From: an uncultured Bacteroides sp.
Lineage (GTDB): Bacteria > Bacteroidota > Bacteroidia > Bacteroidales > Bacteroidaceae
Length of the DNA: 6,678 nucleotides
NCBI GenBank assembly: GCA_905197435.1
Contig: CAJJYX010000169.1
Location: 1 to 6,678 of the forward strand
Direction: 5' to 3'
Every line of letters begins with the position of its first letter. Position 1 is the first letter of the stretch. Of the stretch, positions 1 to 6,508 are shown one piece after another. The translations under genes were made by a program, and so were the position numbers. The notes under the pieces were generated by a model, which made no database searches, was not told the origin of the DNA, and saw only the letters and a program-made list of their open reading frames with translations.

Positions 1-134
1 AATATGTCCCGATAGAGAATATCTACCTGCGTATGGCGTACCGTACCGTTTTGTTGCTGGTCTTTGTGGCCTATATCGTGAAGCGCGACTTGCCGTTGAG
101 GCAGATTCCGTTCATTGGTAGGCTGGTGAAGTGA
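1..134 (+). CDS. C-terminal end of a membrane protein, probable polysaccharide/O-antigen flippase (partial)
   Basis: Only the last 43 codons are in the window, read from base 3 and ending at TGA 132-134; the 5' part lies off the left edge. The visible peptide has one hydrophobic stretch (VLLLVFVAYIV), a probable transmembrane helix, followed by a basic tail (KRDLPLRQIPFIGRLVK) that would lie in the cytoplasm by the positive-inside rule. A last helix plus a short basic tail of this kind fits what I recall of Wzx-type oligosaccharide flippases and lipopolysaccharide biosynthesis membrane proteins of Bacteroides, which move lipid-linked glycan units across the inner membrane. That family call is from memory of similar termini and rests on very little sequence; another multi-pass membrane protein is possible. 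That this is a real coding end is more secure, because the other two forward frames stop at base 13 and near base 120. Confidence 0.5.
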   Translation, partial: YVPIENIYLRMAYRTVLLLVFVAYIVKRDLPLRQIPFIGRLVK

Positions 135-150
135 GGTTAGAGAGGTTAGA
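133..150. repeat. Tandem 9-bp direct repeat (GAGGTTAGA x2)
   Basis: GAGGTTAGA occurs twice back to back, at 133-141 and 142-150, with no mismatch. The first copy begins inside the TGA stop of the upstream gene. It may be a small slippage duplication; no function can be assigned. Confidence 0.8.
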
Positions 151-154
151 TTTA

Positions 155-177
155 AACATTGCGTATTTCGCAATGTT
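155..177. promoter_or_regulatory. Perfect 9-bp inverted repeat upstream of dinD (candidate operator or RNA hairpin)
   Basis: AACATTGCG (155-163) and CGCAATGTT (169-177) are exact reverse complements separated by the 5-base loop TATTT. It lies 20 bases after the upstream stop codon and about 130 bases before the dinD start. No run of T follows on the + strand, so it is not a typical intrinsic terminator for the upstream gene, although a hairpin at an mRNA 3' end remains possible. The right arm and loop overlap the -33 region of the candidate promoter, which suits a repressor site. It does not match the E. coli or Bacillus LexA box as I know them. Confidence 0.5.
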
Positions 178-199
178 GTCAAGAAAAGCATTACTTTTG
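166..199 (+). promoter_or_regulatory. Candidate Bacteroides-type promoter for dinD
   Basis: TACTTTTG at 192-199 matches the Bacteroides -7 consensus TAnnTTTG at every defined position. Upstream, TTTC at 166-169 differs by one base from the -33 TTTG, with a 22-bp spacer, slightly longer than the usual 19-21. Transcription would begin near 206 and give a leader of about 100 bases before dinD. The -7 box is flanked by AAAAG (184-188) and CTTTT (194-198), a second small dyad. This is a consensus match only; short AT-rich motifs arise by chance. Confidence 0.3.
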
Positions 200-226
200 T
201 GTTATTATTAAAAATGAAGTGACACA

Positions 227-316
227 ATGGACAGAAAAGTCAATCGTATAAAGATTGCTTTGAATCAGGGATTGTGCAGAAGAGCAAACAATAAATTCAG
301 AATCAAGTATGATTAA
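227..316 (+). CDS. Possible 29-codon leader or relic ORF overlapping the dinD start
   Basis: An ATG at 227 opens a frame of 29 codons (begins MDRKVNRIKIALNQG) ending at TAA 314-316, so its end overlaps the first 8 bases of dinD. The layout could allow translational coupling or leader-peptide control of dinD. The opening residues resemble the start of small XRE-type helix-turn-helix regulators of Bacteroides, which commonly begin with an NRIK..L pattern, but the helix-turn-helix itself is absent; it could be a decayed fragment. There is no clear Shine-Dalgarno sequence. It may simply be a chance ORF. Confidence 0.2.
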   Translation: MDRKVNRIKIALNQGLCRRANNKFRIKYD

Positions 317-1139
317 ATCAGAAGCAATTCAGAATCTCCTCGCAAGATTCGAATCCATTGCGTGTGAATATGAAGGCGTGGAATGCTGGAGTGCTCGCGA
401 ATTATATCCCATTCTGGGCTATGCTAAATGGCAAACGTTTGAGAATGTTTTAGGAAAAGCTAAGGAGGCTTGCCAAAACGCTGGTGTAGAGATCTCAGAC
501 CATTTTACCGGTGTCAGTAAAATGGTCGCAATAGGTAGTGGTTCCGAGCGTCCCGTTGAAGACTTTATGCTCACTCGCTATGCCTGTTACCTCGTGGCAC
601 AAAATGGTGACCCTCGTAAGTCGGAGATTGCTTTTGCCCAAAACTACTTTGCCGTACAAACACGTGTGGCAGAGGTAATAGAGCAACGGCTTCTTGACTA
701 CGACCGTGTCCAGGCTCGCCATAAGTTGGCAGAGACAGAGAAACGCCTCTCTGGTGTTCTTTACGAGCGTGGTGTGGATGACAAGGGGTTCGGAATCATA
801 CGTAGTAAGGGCGACCAAGCTCTTTTTCGCATGAACACTGCTATGCTTAAGCGTAAACTTGGAGCACCGGAGAAACGTGCTTTGGCAGATTTCTTGCCAA
901 CTCTTGGCATTAAGGCAAAGGACTTTGCTGCCGAGATGACCAGCGTTAATGTCCAGCAAAAAGACTTGCATGGAGTGGCAAGCATCGAACGCGAGCATGT
1001 GGACAACAATCTTGCCGTTCGCAAGATGCTCCTTGACCGCGGTATCGTACCGGAGAATATGCCGGCAGGAGAGGATATTAAAAAGGTGGAACGTCGTTTG
1101 GCATCAGAAGAAAAGAGGATGTTGCCGAAGAAGAAATAG
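309..1139 (+). CDS. dinD: DNA damage-inducible protein D (DinD)
   Basis: A 276-residue protein, essentially the length of E. coli DinD. Hallmarks of the family are present: SARELYPILGY at about 28-38 followed by W41 and FE 44-45, DHF 64-66 and SKM 70-72, GSGSERPVEDF about 76-86, and the conserved RYACYLVAQNGDPRK at 90-104 leading into AQNYFAVQTR. The N-terminal half is a BRO-N-like fold shared with phage antirepressors; residues about 118-150 form a charged helix likely to be coiled coil, and the C-terminal half is mostly helical and basic (ends MLPKKK). E. coli DinD is in the LexA SOS regulon and is reported to inhibit RecA by disassembling RecA filaments; the same role here is inference. 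The ATG at 309 fits the family N-terminus, with no clear Shine-Dalgarno, as is usual in Bacteroidetes. The gene is intact, and no mobile-element genes are visible beside it. Confidence 0.93.
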   Translation: MIKSEAIQNLLARFESIACEYEGVECWSARELYPILGYAKWQTFENVLGKAKEACQNAGVEISDHFTGVSKMVAIGSGSERPVEDFMLTRYACYLVAQNGDPRKSEIAFAQNYFAVQTRVAEVIEQRLLDYDRVQARHKLAETEKRLSGVLYERGVDDKGFGIIRSKGDQALFRMNTAMLKRKLGAPEKRALADFLPTLGIKAKDFAAEMTSVNVQQKDLHGVASIEREHVDNNLAVRKMLLDRGIVPENMPAGEDIKKVERRLASEEKRMLPKKK

Positions 1140-1153
1140 TGTTTTGCGAGGTG

Positions 1154-1187
1154 TTTCATGATTGGAGAGAAATCGGAAGTAAGTTTG
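1154..1187 (+). promoter_or_regulatory. Weak candidate promoter for the DUF389-peptidase pair
   Basis: TAAGTTTG at 1180-1187 fits the Bacteroides -7 consensus TAnnTTTG, with TTTC at 1154-1157 as a one-mismatch -33 element 22 bases upstream. The geometry is the same as in the candidate before dinD. Transcription would start near 1194, about 108 bases before the DUF389 start. If it is used, the small ORF at 1158 would not be translated from this transcript. Consensus match only. Confidence 0.2.
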
Positions 1188-1292
1188 CAAGATTGTTTAT
1201 TGAGGCAACTCCAAGATGCTGTTCATGCTTGTGAAGTTGAGAGATATAAGCTGCATAATTTGGGGATGGGAAAGTGGAAAATTGAAAACTGA
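1158..1292 (+). CDS. Hypothetical 44-aa small ORF after dinD
   Basis: An ATG at 1158 opens 44 codons (starts MIGEKSEVSLQDCLLRQLQD) to TGA 1290-1292. It begins 18 bases after the dinD stop and has a GAGG at 1148-1151 with a 6-base spacer, a better ribosome-binding site than dinD itself has. Residues 7-33 could form an amphipathic helix. The last residues (GKWKIEN) are read from the AT-rich heptad repeat before the DUF389 gene, which weakens the case. I recognise no family. It may be a small gene in the dinD transcript, the remnant of a longer gene, or noise. Confidence 0.25.
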   Translation: MIGEKSEVSLQDCLLRQLQDAVHACEVERYKLHNLGMGKWKIEN

Positions 1293-1301
1293 TAATTGAT
1301 A
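1281..1301. repeat. Heptad AT-rich repeat abutting the DUF389 start codon
   Basis: Three 7-base units, ATTGAAA (1281-1287), ACTGATA (1288-1294) and ATTGATA (1295-1301), are followed directly by ATGGAAG, so the start codon at 1302 sits in register as a fourth, diverged unit. From memory, low-complexity TTGATAA/TTGAAAA tracts of this sort are frequent between genes in Bacteroides. The tract contains the TTG (1296) that an automatic caller may take as the DUF389 start. Confidence 0.7.
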
Positions 1302-2672
1302 ATGGAAGAAAAGACGACCGACAACAGGAACACCTTCACCGTCAAGACCTTTCTGAAAGAGTATCTTGATTTGCGCAAAGACAAGGACAATGAGCTCGAA
1401 ACTGTAGATTCCATCCGCAAAGGAGTAGAATTCAAGGGAGCCAACCTTTGGATTCTGATATTCGCCATATTTATGGCTTCGTTGGGGCTGAATGTGAACT
1501 CCACCGCTGTGATTATCGGTGCCATGCTCATCTCACCGTTGATGGGACCTATCATGGGAGTGGGGCTTTCCGTGGGATTGAATGACTTTGAACTGATGAA
1601 GCGTTCATTGAAGAGCTTCTTGATAACCACCTTGTTCAGTGTGACTACTGCTACCATATTTTTTCTGGTCAGTCCGGTTGCCGAAGGGCAGTCGGAGTTG
1701 CTGGCACGTACATCACCCACCATTTATGATGTATTCATCGCCCTGATGGGCGGCTTGGCAGGGGTGACGGCACTCTCCACGAAAGAAAAAGGAAATGTGA
1801 TTCCCGGCGTTGCCATTGCCACGGCGTTGATGCCGCCTCTCTGTACGGCAGGTTACGGACTGGCAACGGGCAATCTGATTTACTTCCTCGGTGCATTCTA
1901 CCTTTATTTTATCAATTCCGTGTTTATCAGTCTCGCCACTTTTGTGGGGGTGCGTGTGATGCATTTCCAGCGTAAGGAGTTTGTAGACAAGAATAGGGAG
2001 AAGAAAGTGCGCAAATACATTATCCTGATTGCGGTGCTGACCATGTGCCCTGCCGTATATCTGACGGTAGGTATCATTCAGGATACCTTTTATGAAGGTG
2101 CAGCCAACCGTTTTGTCAATGAACAGCTTTCTTTTGAGAATACGCAGGTATTGGACAAGAAGATTCAACGCGATGGCAAGGACCATGAAATACGTGTAGT
2201 GCTGATAGGGCAGGAGGTGCCCGAGGCCTCCATTGCCATTGCCCGCAGCAAGATGAAAGACTATAAGCTGGACAATACCAAGCTCACAGTACTTCAGGGC
2301 ATGAATAATGAAGCGGTGGATATATCATCCATCCGTGCCATGGTGATGGAAGATTTCTACAAGAACAGCGAACAGCGCCTGGTGGAGCAAAAACAGCAGA
2401 TTGCCTCTTTGGAGAAAAGTCTGGAGAGGTACAAATCATTCGATGAATTGGGCAAAACGATAGTTCCCGAACTGAAGGTACTTTATCCGTCGGTGAAAAC
2501 CGTTTCAATATCCCATGCCATAGAATTGTCGGTGGATTCGGCACGGGTGGATACTGTAACCCTGGCAGTCCTGAAGTTCGGCAAACATCCGGCTGCCCAT
2601 GAGAAAGAGAAGATTGCCGAATGGCTCAAGGCACGTACGGGTGCCAAGCAGCTGAGGCTGATTACTGAATAA
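1302..2672 (+). CDS. DUF389 family integral membrane protein (TIGR00341-like)
   Basis: With ATG 1302 as start the protein has 456 residues. A cytoplasmic N-terminus of about 46 residues precedes six or seven membrane segments, roughly at 48-64, 67-89, 104-124, 140-158, 166-188, 191-215 and 238-260. The family signatures are NSTAVIIGAMLISPLMGPIMG (66-86) and GVAIATALMPPLCTAGYGLA (169-188). The rest (about 262-456) is soluble, with a likely coiled coil at about 350-385 (alternating E/K/Q/L) and a mixed alpha/beta end. DUF389 proteins are widespread in bacteria and archaea and have no established biochemical role that I can name; I infer only an inner-membrane location. An in-frame TTG at 1296 would add two residues but falls in the heptad repeat, so ATG is preferred. 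The S46 peptidase gene follows after 16 bases on the same strand, suggesting one transcript. Confidence 0.9.
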   Translation: MEEKTTDNRNTFTVKTFLKEYLDLRKDKDNELETVDSIRKGVEFKGANLWILIFAIFMASLGLNVNSTAVIIGAMLISPLMGPIMGVGLSVGLNDFELMKRSLKSFLITTLFSVTTATIFFLVSPVAEGQSELLARTSPTIYDVFIALMGGLAGVTALSTKEKGNVIPGVAIATALMPPLCTAGYGLATGNLIYFLGAFYLYFINSVFISLATFVGVRVMHFQRKEFVDKNREKKVRKYIILIAVLTMCPAVYLTVGIIQDTFYEGAANRFVNEQLSFENTQVLDKKIQRDGKDHEIRVVLIGQEVPEASIAIARSKMKDYKLDNTKLTVLQGMNNEAVDISSIRAMVMEDFYKNSEQRLVEQKQQIASLEKSLERYKSFDELGKTIVPELKVLYPSVKTVSISHAIELSVDSARVDTVTLAVLKFGKHPAAHEKEKIAEWLKARTGAKQLRLITE

Positions 2673-2688
2673 TACAAGGATTGACGAA

Positions 2689-4824
2689 ATGAAGATAAGG
2701 TTTATACTGATAGCCGCCTGCTTCCTCCTCTCTCTGCCGGGGCAAGCGGATGAAGGGATGTGGATGCTGGGAAACCTGGACAAACAGACACGCCAGACAA
2801 TGAAAGAGTTGGGATTGCAGATGTCTGCAAACAAGCTGTATAGCCCCAAGCATCCTTCTTTGAAAGATGCGGTGGTCAGCTTCGGAGGATTCTGCTCCGG
2901 AGTGGTGGTATCCGAAGACGGACTGGTGTTTACCAACCATCATTGCGGATTCAGTAGCATACAGCAGCATTCGTCTGTGGAGCACGACTATCTGAAGGAT
3001 GGTTTTGTGGCACATAGCCTAAGTGAGGAATTGCCCAATCCGGAGCTTTATGTGCGCTTTCTCCTGCGCCAGGAAGACGTGACCCGCCGCGTGCTTGGCG
3101 CGGTAAAGCCGGATATGGATGAGGCCGGGCGTACAAGTGCGGTCGATTCGGTGATGCTGGTTATCGGTGAGGAGGTTTCCCGCAAGGACTCCACATTGAT
3201 AGGCATTGTGGATGCTTACTATGGAGGCAATGAGTTCTGGCTCTCTGTTTATCGCGACTACAATGATGTACGTCTGGTGTTTGCACCGCCTTCCTCGGTA
3301 GGTAAGTTCGGCTGGGACACCGACAACTGGCAATGGCCGCGTCATACCGGCGATTTCTCCGTGTTCCGTATCTACGCCGATAAGCATAACCGTCCTGCCG
3401 ATTATTCTCCCGACAATGTTCCCTATCATCCCGAATATGTAGCCCCGATTTCCCTTGACGGCTACCGCGAAGGTTCCTTCTGCATGACACTGGGTTATCC
3501 GGGAAGCACGGAACGCTATCTTTCTTCTTTCGGCATCGAAGAGATGATGAACACCGTCAACCAGGCGCAGATAGATGTCCGTGGCGTGAAGCAGGCCATC
3601 TGGAAGCGTGAAATGGATAGCCGCGACAGCATCCGCATCAAGTACGCTTCCAAATATGACGAAAGCTCCAATTACTGGAAGAACAGCATAGGGGTGAACC
3701 GCACCATCAAAAAGTTGCATGTACTGGACAAAAAGCGTGCCATGGAAGCCGAACTCCGTCGTTGGATACAGCAGACACCGAAAGAAAGGGAACATCTGCT
3801 GCACCTTTTCTCCAATTTGGAACTGAACTACAAGAGCCGTCGTGACGCTTATCGTGCCAGAGCTTACTTTGCCGAGTCTTTCCTGAACGGTCCGGAGCTG
3901 GTACAGCTTGCCTTGTCCATCCTTAACTTCGACTTTGAAGGCGAAGAGAAAGCGGTGGTTGCCAATCTGAAAGCCATCATTGAGAAATATGCCAATCTGG
4001 ATTTGGACATTGACAAGGAAGTGTTTGCGGCATTGCTGAAAGAATATCGTTCGCAAGTGGATTCAACCTACCTGCCCGAACTCTACCGGACAATTGAGAC
4101 CGAATACGGAGGTAACGAACGTACCTACGTAGACAGCCTTTATGCCCGCTCGGAACTGACCACCCCCCGTGGATTGAAACGTTTTCTGGAGCAGGATACC
4201 ACCTATCAGATTTATAACGACCCTGCCATCAGCCTGGGTATCGACCTGATTACAAAACTGTTCGAGATGAATATGCAGGTCCAGCAAGCTTCCGGTGAAA
4301 TCGAGCGAAATGAGCGCTCGTTCAATGCTGCCGTGCGGCGGATGTATGCATCCCGCAACTTCTATCCCGATGCCAACTCCACCATGCGCTTGAGTTTTGG
4401 CACTGTGTGCGGCTATACTCCGTCCGACGGAGTGGAATATGATTATTATACCACCACGAAAGGCATCCTGGAGAAAGTCCGAGCCCATGTGGGCGATGTG
4501 GATTTTGAGGTACAGCCCGAATTGGTGTCCCTTCTTTCTTCCGGTGACTTTGGCAGATATGCCGATGAAAAGGGCGAAATGAACGTCTGCTTCATTTCCA
4601 ACAATGACATTACGGGAGGCAATTCCGGCAGTGCCATGTTCAATGCCGGAGGCGAACTTCTGGGACTTGCTTTCGATGGCAACTGGGAAGCCATGAGCAG
4701 CGACATCCTTTATGAGCCGAAGATGCAGCGCACCATCGGAGTGGATGTGCGCTACATGCTGTTCATGATTGAGAAGTATGGAAAGGCAGGGAATTTGATT
4801 CAAGAGCTGAAGCTTGGCAATTAG
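2689..4824 (+). CDS. dpp7: S46 family serine dipeptidyl-peptidase, DPP7-type
   Basis: 711 residues, close to the Porphyromonas gingivalis DPP7/DPP11 length (712 and 720). A signal peptide (MKIRF, then a hydrophobic core to about residue 17) ends near GQA-DEGMW, the usual mature N-terminus of this family, so the enzyme should act in the periplasm, releasing dipeptides from peptide N-termini. The chymotrypsin-like triad is visible: His85 in TNHHC (82-86), Asp222 in HTGDF and Ser646 in TGGNSGSAM. Cys69 and Cys86 match the conserved disulfide. Asn213-Trp214 and Asn328 fit the residues that hold the substrate amino terminus. A helical domain of about residues 280-560 is inserted between Asp and Ser. 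Eighteen residues after the serine, Gly664 (AFDGNW) occupies the position that is Arg in Asp/Glu-specific DPP11, so hydrophobic P1 preference is inferred. AAGGA at 2676-2680, 8 bases before ATG, is a good ribosome-binding site. Confidence 0.93.
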   Translation: MKIRFILIAACFLLSLPGQADEGMWMLGNLDKQTRQTMKELGLQMSANKLYSPKHPSLKDAVVSFGGFCSGVVVSEDGLVFTNHHCGFSSIQQHSSVEHDYLKDGFVAHSLSEELPNPELYVRFLLRQEDVTRRVLGAVKPDMDEAGRTSAVDSVMLVIGEEVSRKDSTLIGIVDAYYGGNEFWLSVYRDYNDVRLVFAPPSSVGKFGWDTDNWQWPRHTGDFSVFRIYADKHNRPADYSPDNVPYHPEYVAPISLDGYREGSFCMTLGYPGSTERYLSSFGIEEMMNTVNQAQIDVRGVKQAIWKREMDSRDSIRIKYASKYDESSNYWKNSIGVNRTIKKLHVLDKKRAMEAELRRWIQQTPKEREHLLHLFSNLELNYKSRRDAYRARAYFAESFLNGPELVQLALSILNFDFEGEEKAVVANLKAIIEKYANLDLDIDKEVFAALLKEYRSQVDSTYLPELYRTIETEYGGNERTYVDSLYARSELTTPRGLKRFLEQDTTYQIYNDPAISLGIDLITKLFEMNMQVQQASGEIERNERSFNAAVRRMYASRNFYPDANSTMRLSFGTVCGYTPSDGVEYDYYTTTKGILEKVRAHVGDVDFEVQPELVSLLSSGDFGRYADEKGEMNVCFISNNDITGGNSGSAMFNAGGELLGLAFDGNWEAMSSDILYEPKMQRTIGVDVRYMLFMIEKYGKAGNLIQELKLGN
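4821..4824. other. Convergent stop-codon overlap between the S46 peptidase and ahpF
   Basis: The bases TTAG carry both stops: TAG (4822-4824) of the + strand peptidase gene and TAA (complement of 4821-4823) of the - strand ahpF. The genes therefore converge with a 4-bp overlap and no intergenic space, so any terminator for either must lie inside the other gene. I saw no hairpin with a T-run around the junction. Confidence 0.9.
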
Positions 4825-6422
4825 TCGATGCCTCCTGCTTGTACATTTCTCTGCGGATGGTCCTGAATAACCCCGCGGATGCGGTCATCGAATGCCGAAA
4901 GCGCCGCTTTGGCTCCCTCTCCCATAGCAATGACGATTTGTTTGTAGGGAACGTTCGATACATCTCCTGCGGCATAGACTCCCGGCAGTGCCGTACGGCA
5001 GAATGCATCAATCTTGATTTCACCTGTCGGAGTTGTCGCCAGACTGTCGCGGAATGGGGCGCTGTTGGCTGCCAGACCGATTTGTACGAAGATGCCATCC
5101 AGAGGATAGTCGCGTTCCTCGCCGGTGAGGCGGTCTTTGATGCGGACGGAAGTTACTTTTTCCCCGTTTCCATCGACTTTTGTGGTCTGTGAAGAGGTGA
5201 AGATTTCTACGTTCGGCAGGCTTCCGGCTTTCTTTTGCAGCACTTGGTCGGCTTTTAATGTGTCGGCAAACTCGAATACGGTCACCTTCTTGCAGATGCC
5301 TGCCAGGTCGATGGCTGCCTCGATACCCGAATTTCCGCCGCCGATGACGGCTACGTGCTTGCCTTGATAGAACGGCCCGTCACAATGCGGGCAGAAAGCG
5401 ACGCCGCGTCCGATGTATTCCGCTTCGCCTTCCACGTTCAGTTTGCGCCAACTGGCACCTGTTGCAATGATTACTGCCGGTGCGGTGAACACTTCGCCAC
5501 CTATAATGGAGACACTTTTCTTTCTGCCTTGTAACTCTGCCTTTTCTATTTTCCGTTCCTCGAAAATCTCTATCGGATAGTGCCCTATATGGGTACGGAG
5601 TGCATCGGCAAGCTCTGCTCCGGTAGTCTGTGGAACGGAAATCAGGTTCTCGATACCGACAGTCTCTTTCACTTGCCCGCCGATACGCTCGGCAACAATG
5701 GCCACTCGCAGCCCTTTGCGGGCAGAATAGATGGCGGCGGAAGCTCCGGCCGGTCCGCCTCCGAGCACCAGTACGTCGAATTCTCTCTCTGTGGGTGTCT
5801 CGTCTGTTTGTGGAATGCTGCCGAAGGTCTCTTCCAGCTTTTGCAGCAGTTCGCCGAGCGAGCCCCGGCCCACATGCAACAGCTTGCCGTTGGCGTAGAC
5901 AGACGGTACGCCTTGTATTTTCAGTGCGTCCACTTCCTCCTGATAGAGGGCACCGTCTACCATCTCATGAGTGATTTGCGGATTCAGGAGTGCGATGATG
6001 TTCAGGGCTTGTACCACGTCCGGGCAGTTGGTGCAGGTCAGTGATACATAAGTCTGCAGGCGGACGGGACCTTGCAGGGCCTTGATGCGGCGGCTGATGG
6101 CTTCGTCCGGCAGATTTTTCCCCTTTCCATCGGCATTCAGCACGGCAAGCAGGAGAGAGGTGAATTCATGTCCGCCCGGTATGCCACGGAACTTGATACC
6201 GGTTTCCATGCCTTCTTTCAGCAATGCAAATTCCGGTCCGGGCTTGTCGGTCTCGGTCAGTTGGCAAGACAGCTTTTCGGAGCAACTTGCCACATCATTC
6301 AAGAATCTGATGAGCTCTTGAGCCTGCTCGTGCTTCGGGTTATAGGCGATATGAAAGATATAACGGGCTTCCAAATGCTGGAATACGCTCCGCACTTGGT
6401 CTAATATATTTGTTTCTAACAT
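4821..6422 (-). CDS. ahpF: Alkyl hydroperoxide reductase subunit F (AhpF, FAD/NADH-dependent disulfide reductase)
   Basis: 533 residues on the - strand, slightly longer than E. coli AhpF (521). Order of domains: N-terminal tandem thioredoxin-like fold (about 1-200) with the redox pair Cys130-Cys133 (LTCTNCP) and cis-Pro motif GVPSV (171-175); a linker about 201-213; then the thioredoxin-reductase-like part with FAD motif GGGPAG (221-226), active-site Cys344-Cys347 (FCPHCDG), NAD(P)H motif GGGNSG (361-366) and the second FAD motif GVYAAGDV (481-488). It passes electrons from NADH through FAD and the two cysteine pairs to AhpC, which reduces peroxides in the cytoplasm. In B. fragilis ahpCF is peroxide-inducible through OxyR; the same here is inference. 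ahpC would be expected just upstream (to the right), but it does not appear within 256 bases. The last 16 or so residues (after DDRIRG) extend past the usual AhpF end and run into the peptidase stop. No Shine-Dalgarno is seen before ATG 6422. Confidence 0.95.
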   Translation of the reverse strand: MLETNILDQVRSVFQHLEARYIFHIAYNPKHEQAQELIRFLNDVASCSEKLSCQLTETDKPGPEFALLKEGMETGIKFRGIPGGHEFTSLLLAVLNADGKGKNLPDEAISRRIKALQGPVRLQTYVSLTCTNCPDVVQALNIIALLNPQITHEMVDGALYQEEVDALKIQGVPSVYANGKLLHVGRGSLGELLQKLEETFGSIPQTDETPTEREFDVLVLGGGPAGASAAIYSARKGLRVAIVAERIGGQVKETVGIENLISVPQTTGAELADALRTHIGHYPIEIFEERKIEKAELQGRKKSVSIIGGEVFTAPAVIIATGASWRKLNVEGEAEYIGRGVAFCPHCDGPFYQGKHVAVIGGGNSGIEAAIDLAGICKKVTVFEFADTLKADQVLQKKAGSLPNVEIFTSSQTTKVDGNGEKVTSVRIKDRLTGEERDYPLDGIFVQIGLAANSAPFRDSLATTPTGEIKIDAFCRTALPGVYAAGDVSNVPYKQIVIAMGEGAKAALSAFDDRIRGVIQDHPQRNVQAGGID

Positions 6423-6483
6423 GGGGATAGGTCTTTGGGGATGATGGGGAAATATGTTGTATCTATTTAACTATAAGGGCGTT

Positions 6484-6508
6484 GGCGTTCCCTTCTATAG
6501 GGAACGCC
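6484..6508. repeat. Perfect 10-bp inverted repeat at the ahpF-proximal edge of the repeat array
   Basis: GGCGTTCCCT (6484-6493) and AGGGAACGCC (6499-6508) are exact reverse complements around the loop TCTAT. The right arm is the start of the first 22-bp repeat unit; the left arm is an inverted copy of it. As RNA from either strand it would form a stable GC-rich hairpin. On the - strand it lies about 60 bases before the ahpF start, so it could be in the 5' untranslated region or act as a terminator or attenuator; the - strand sequence after it has no clear T-run. Confidence 0.75.

Noticed and set aside
155..177. Intrinsic terminator for the upstream gene
   Set aside because: The stem is perfect, but what follows (GTCAAGAAAAGC) has no T-run on the + strand, so I list it as a dyad of uncertain role.
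495..998. 167-codon - strand frame opposite dinD
   Set aside because: It overlaps the conserved core of DinD, and its product resembles no family I know.
1296..1301. TTG start for the DUF389 gene
   Set aside because: ATG follows two codons later, and the TTG belongs to a heptad repeat; no added conserved residues are gained.
3019..4056. 345-codon open frame on the - strand inside the peptidase gene
   Set aside because: It is antisense to a well-conserved S46 gene, shows no domain I recognise and has the composition of a complement-frame shadow.
4063..4803. 246-codon open frame on the - strand inside the peptidase gene
   Set aside because: Also antisense to conserved coding sequence, including the catalytic serine region; no recognisable motif.
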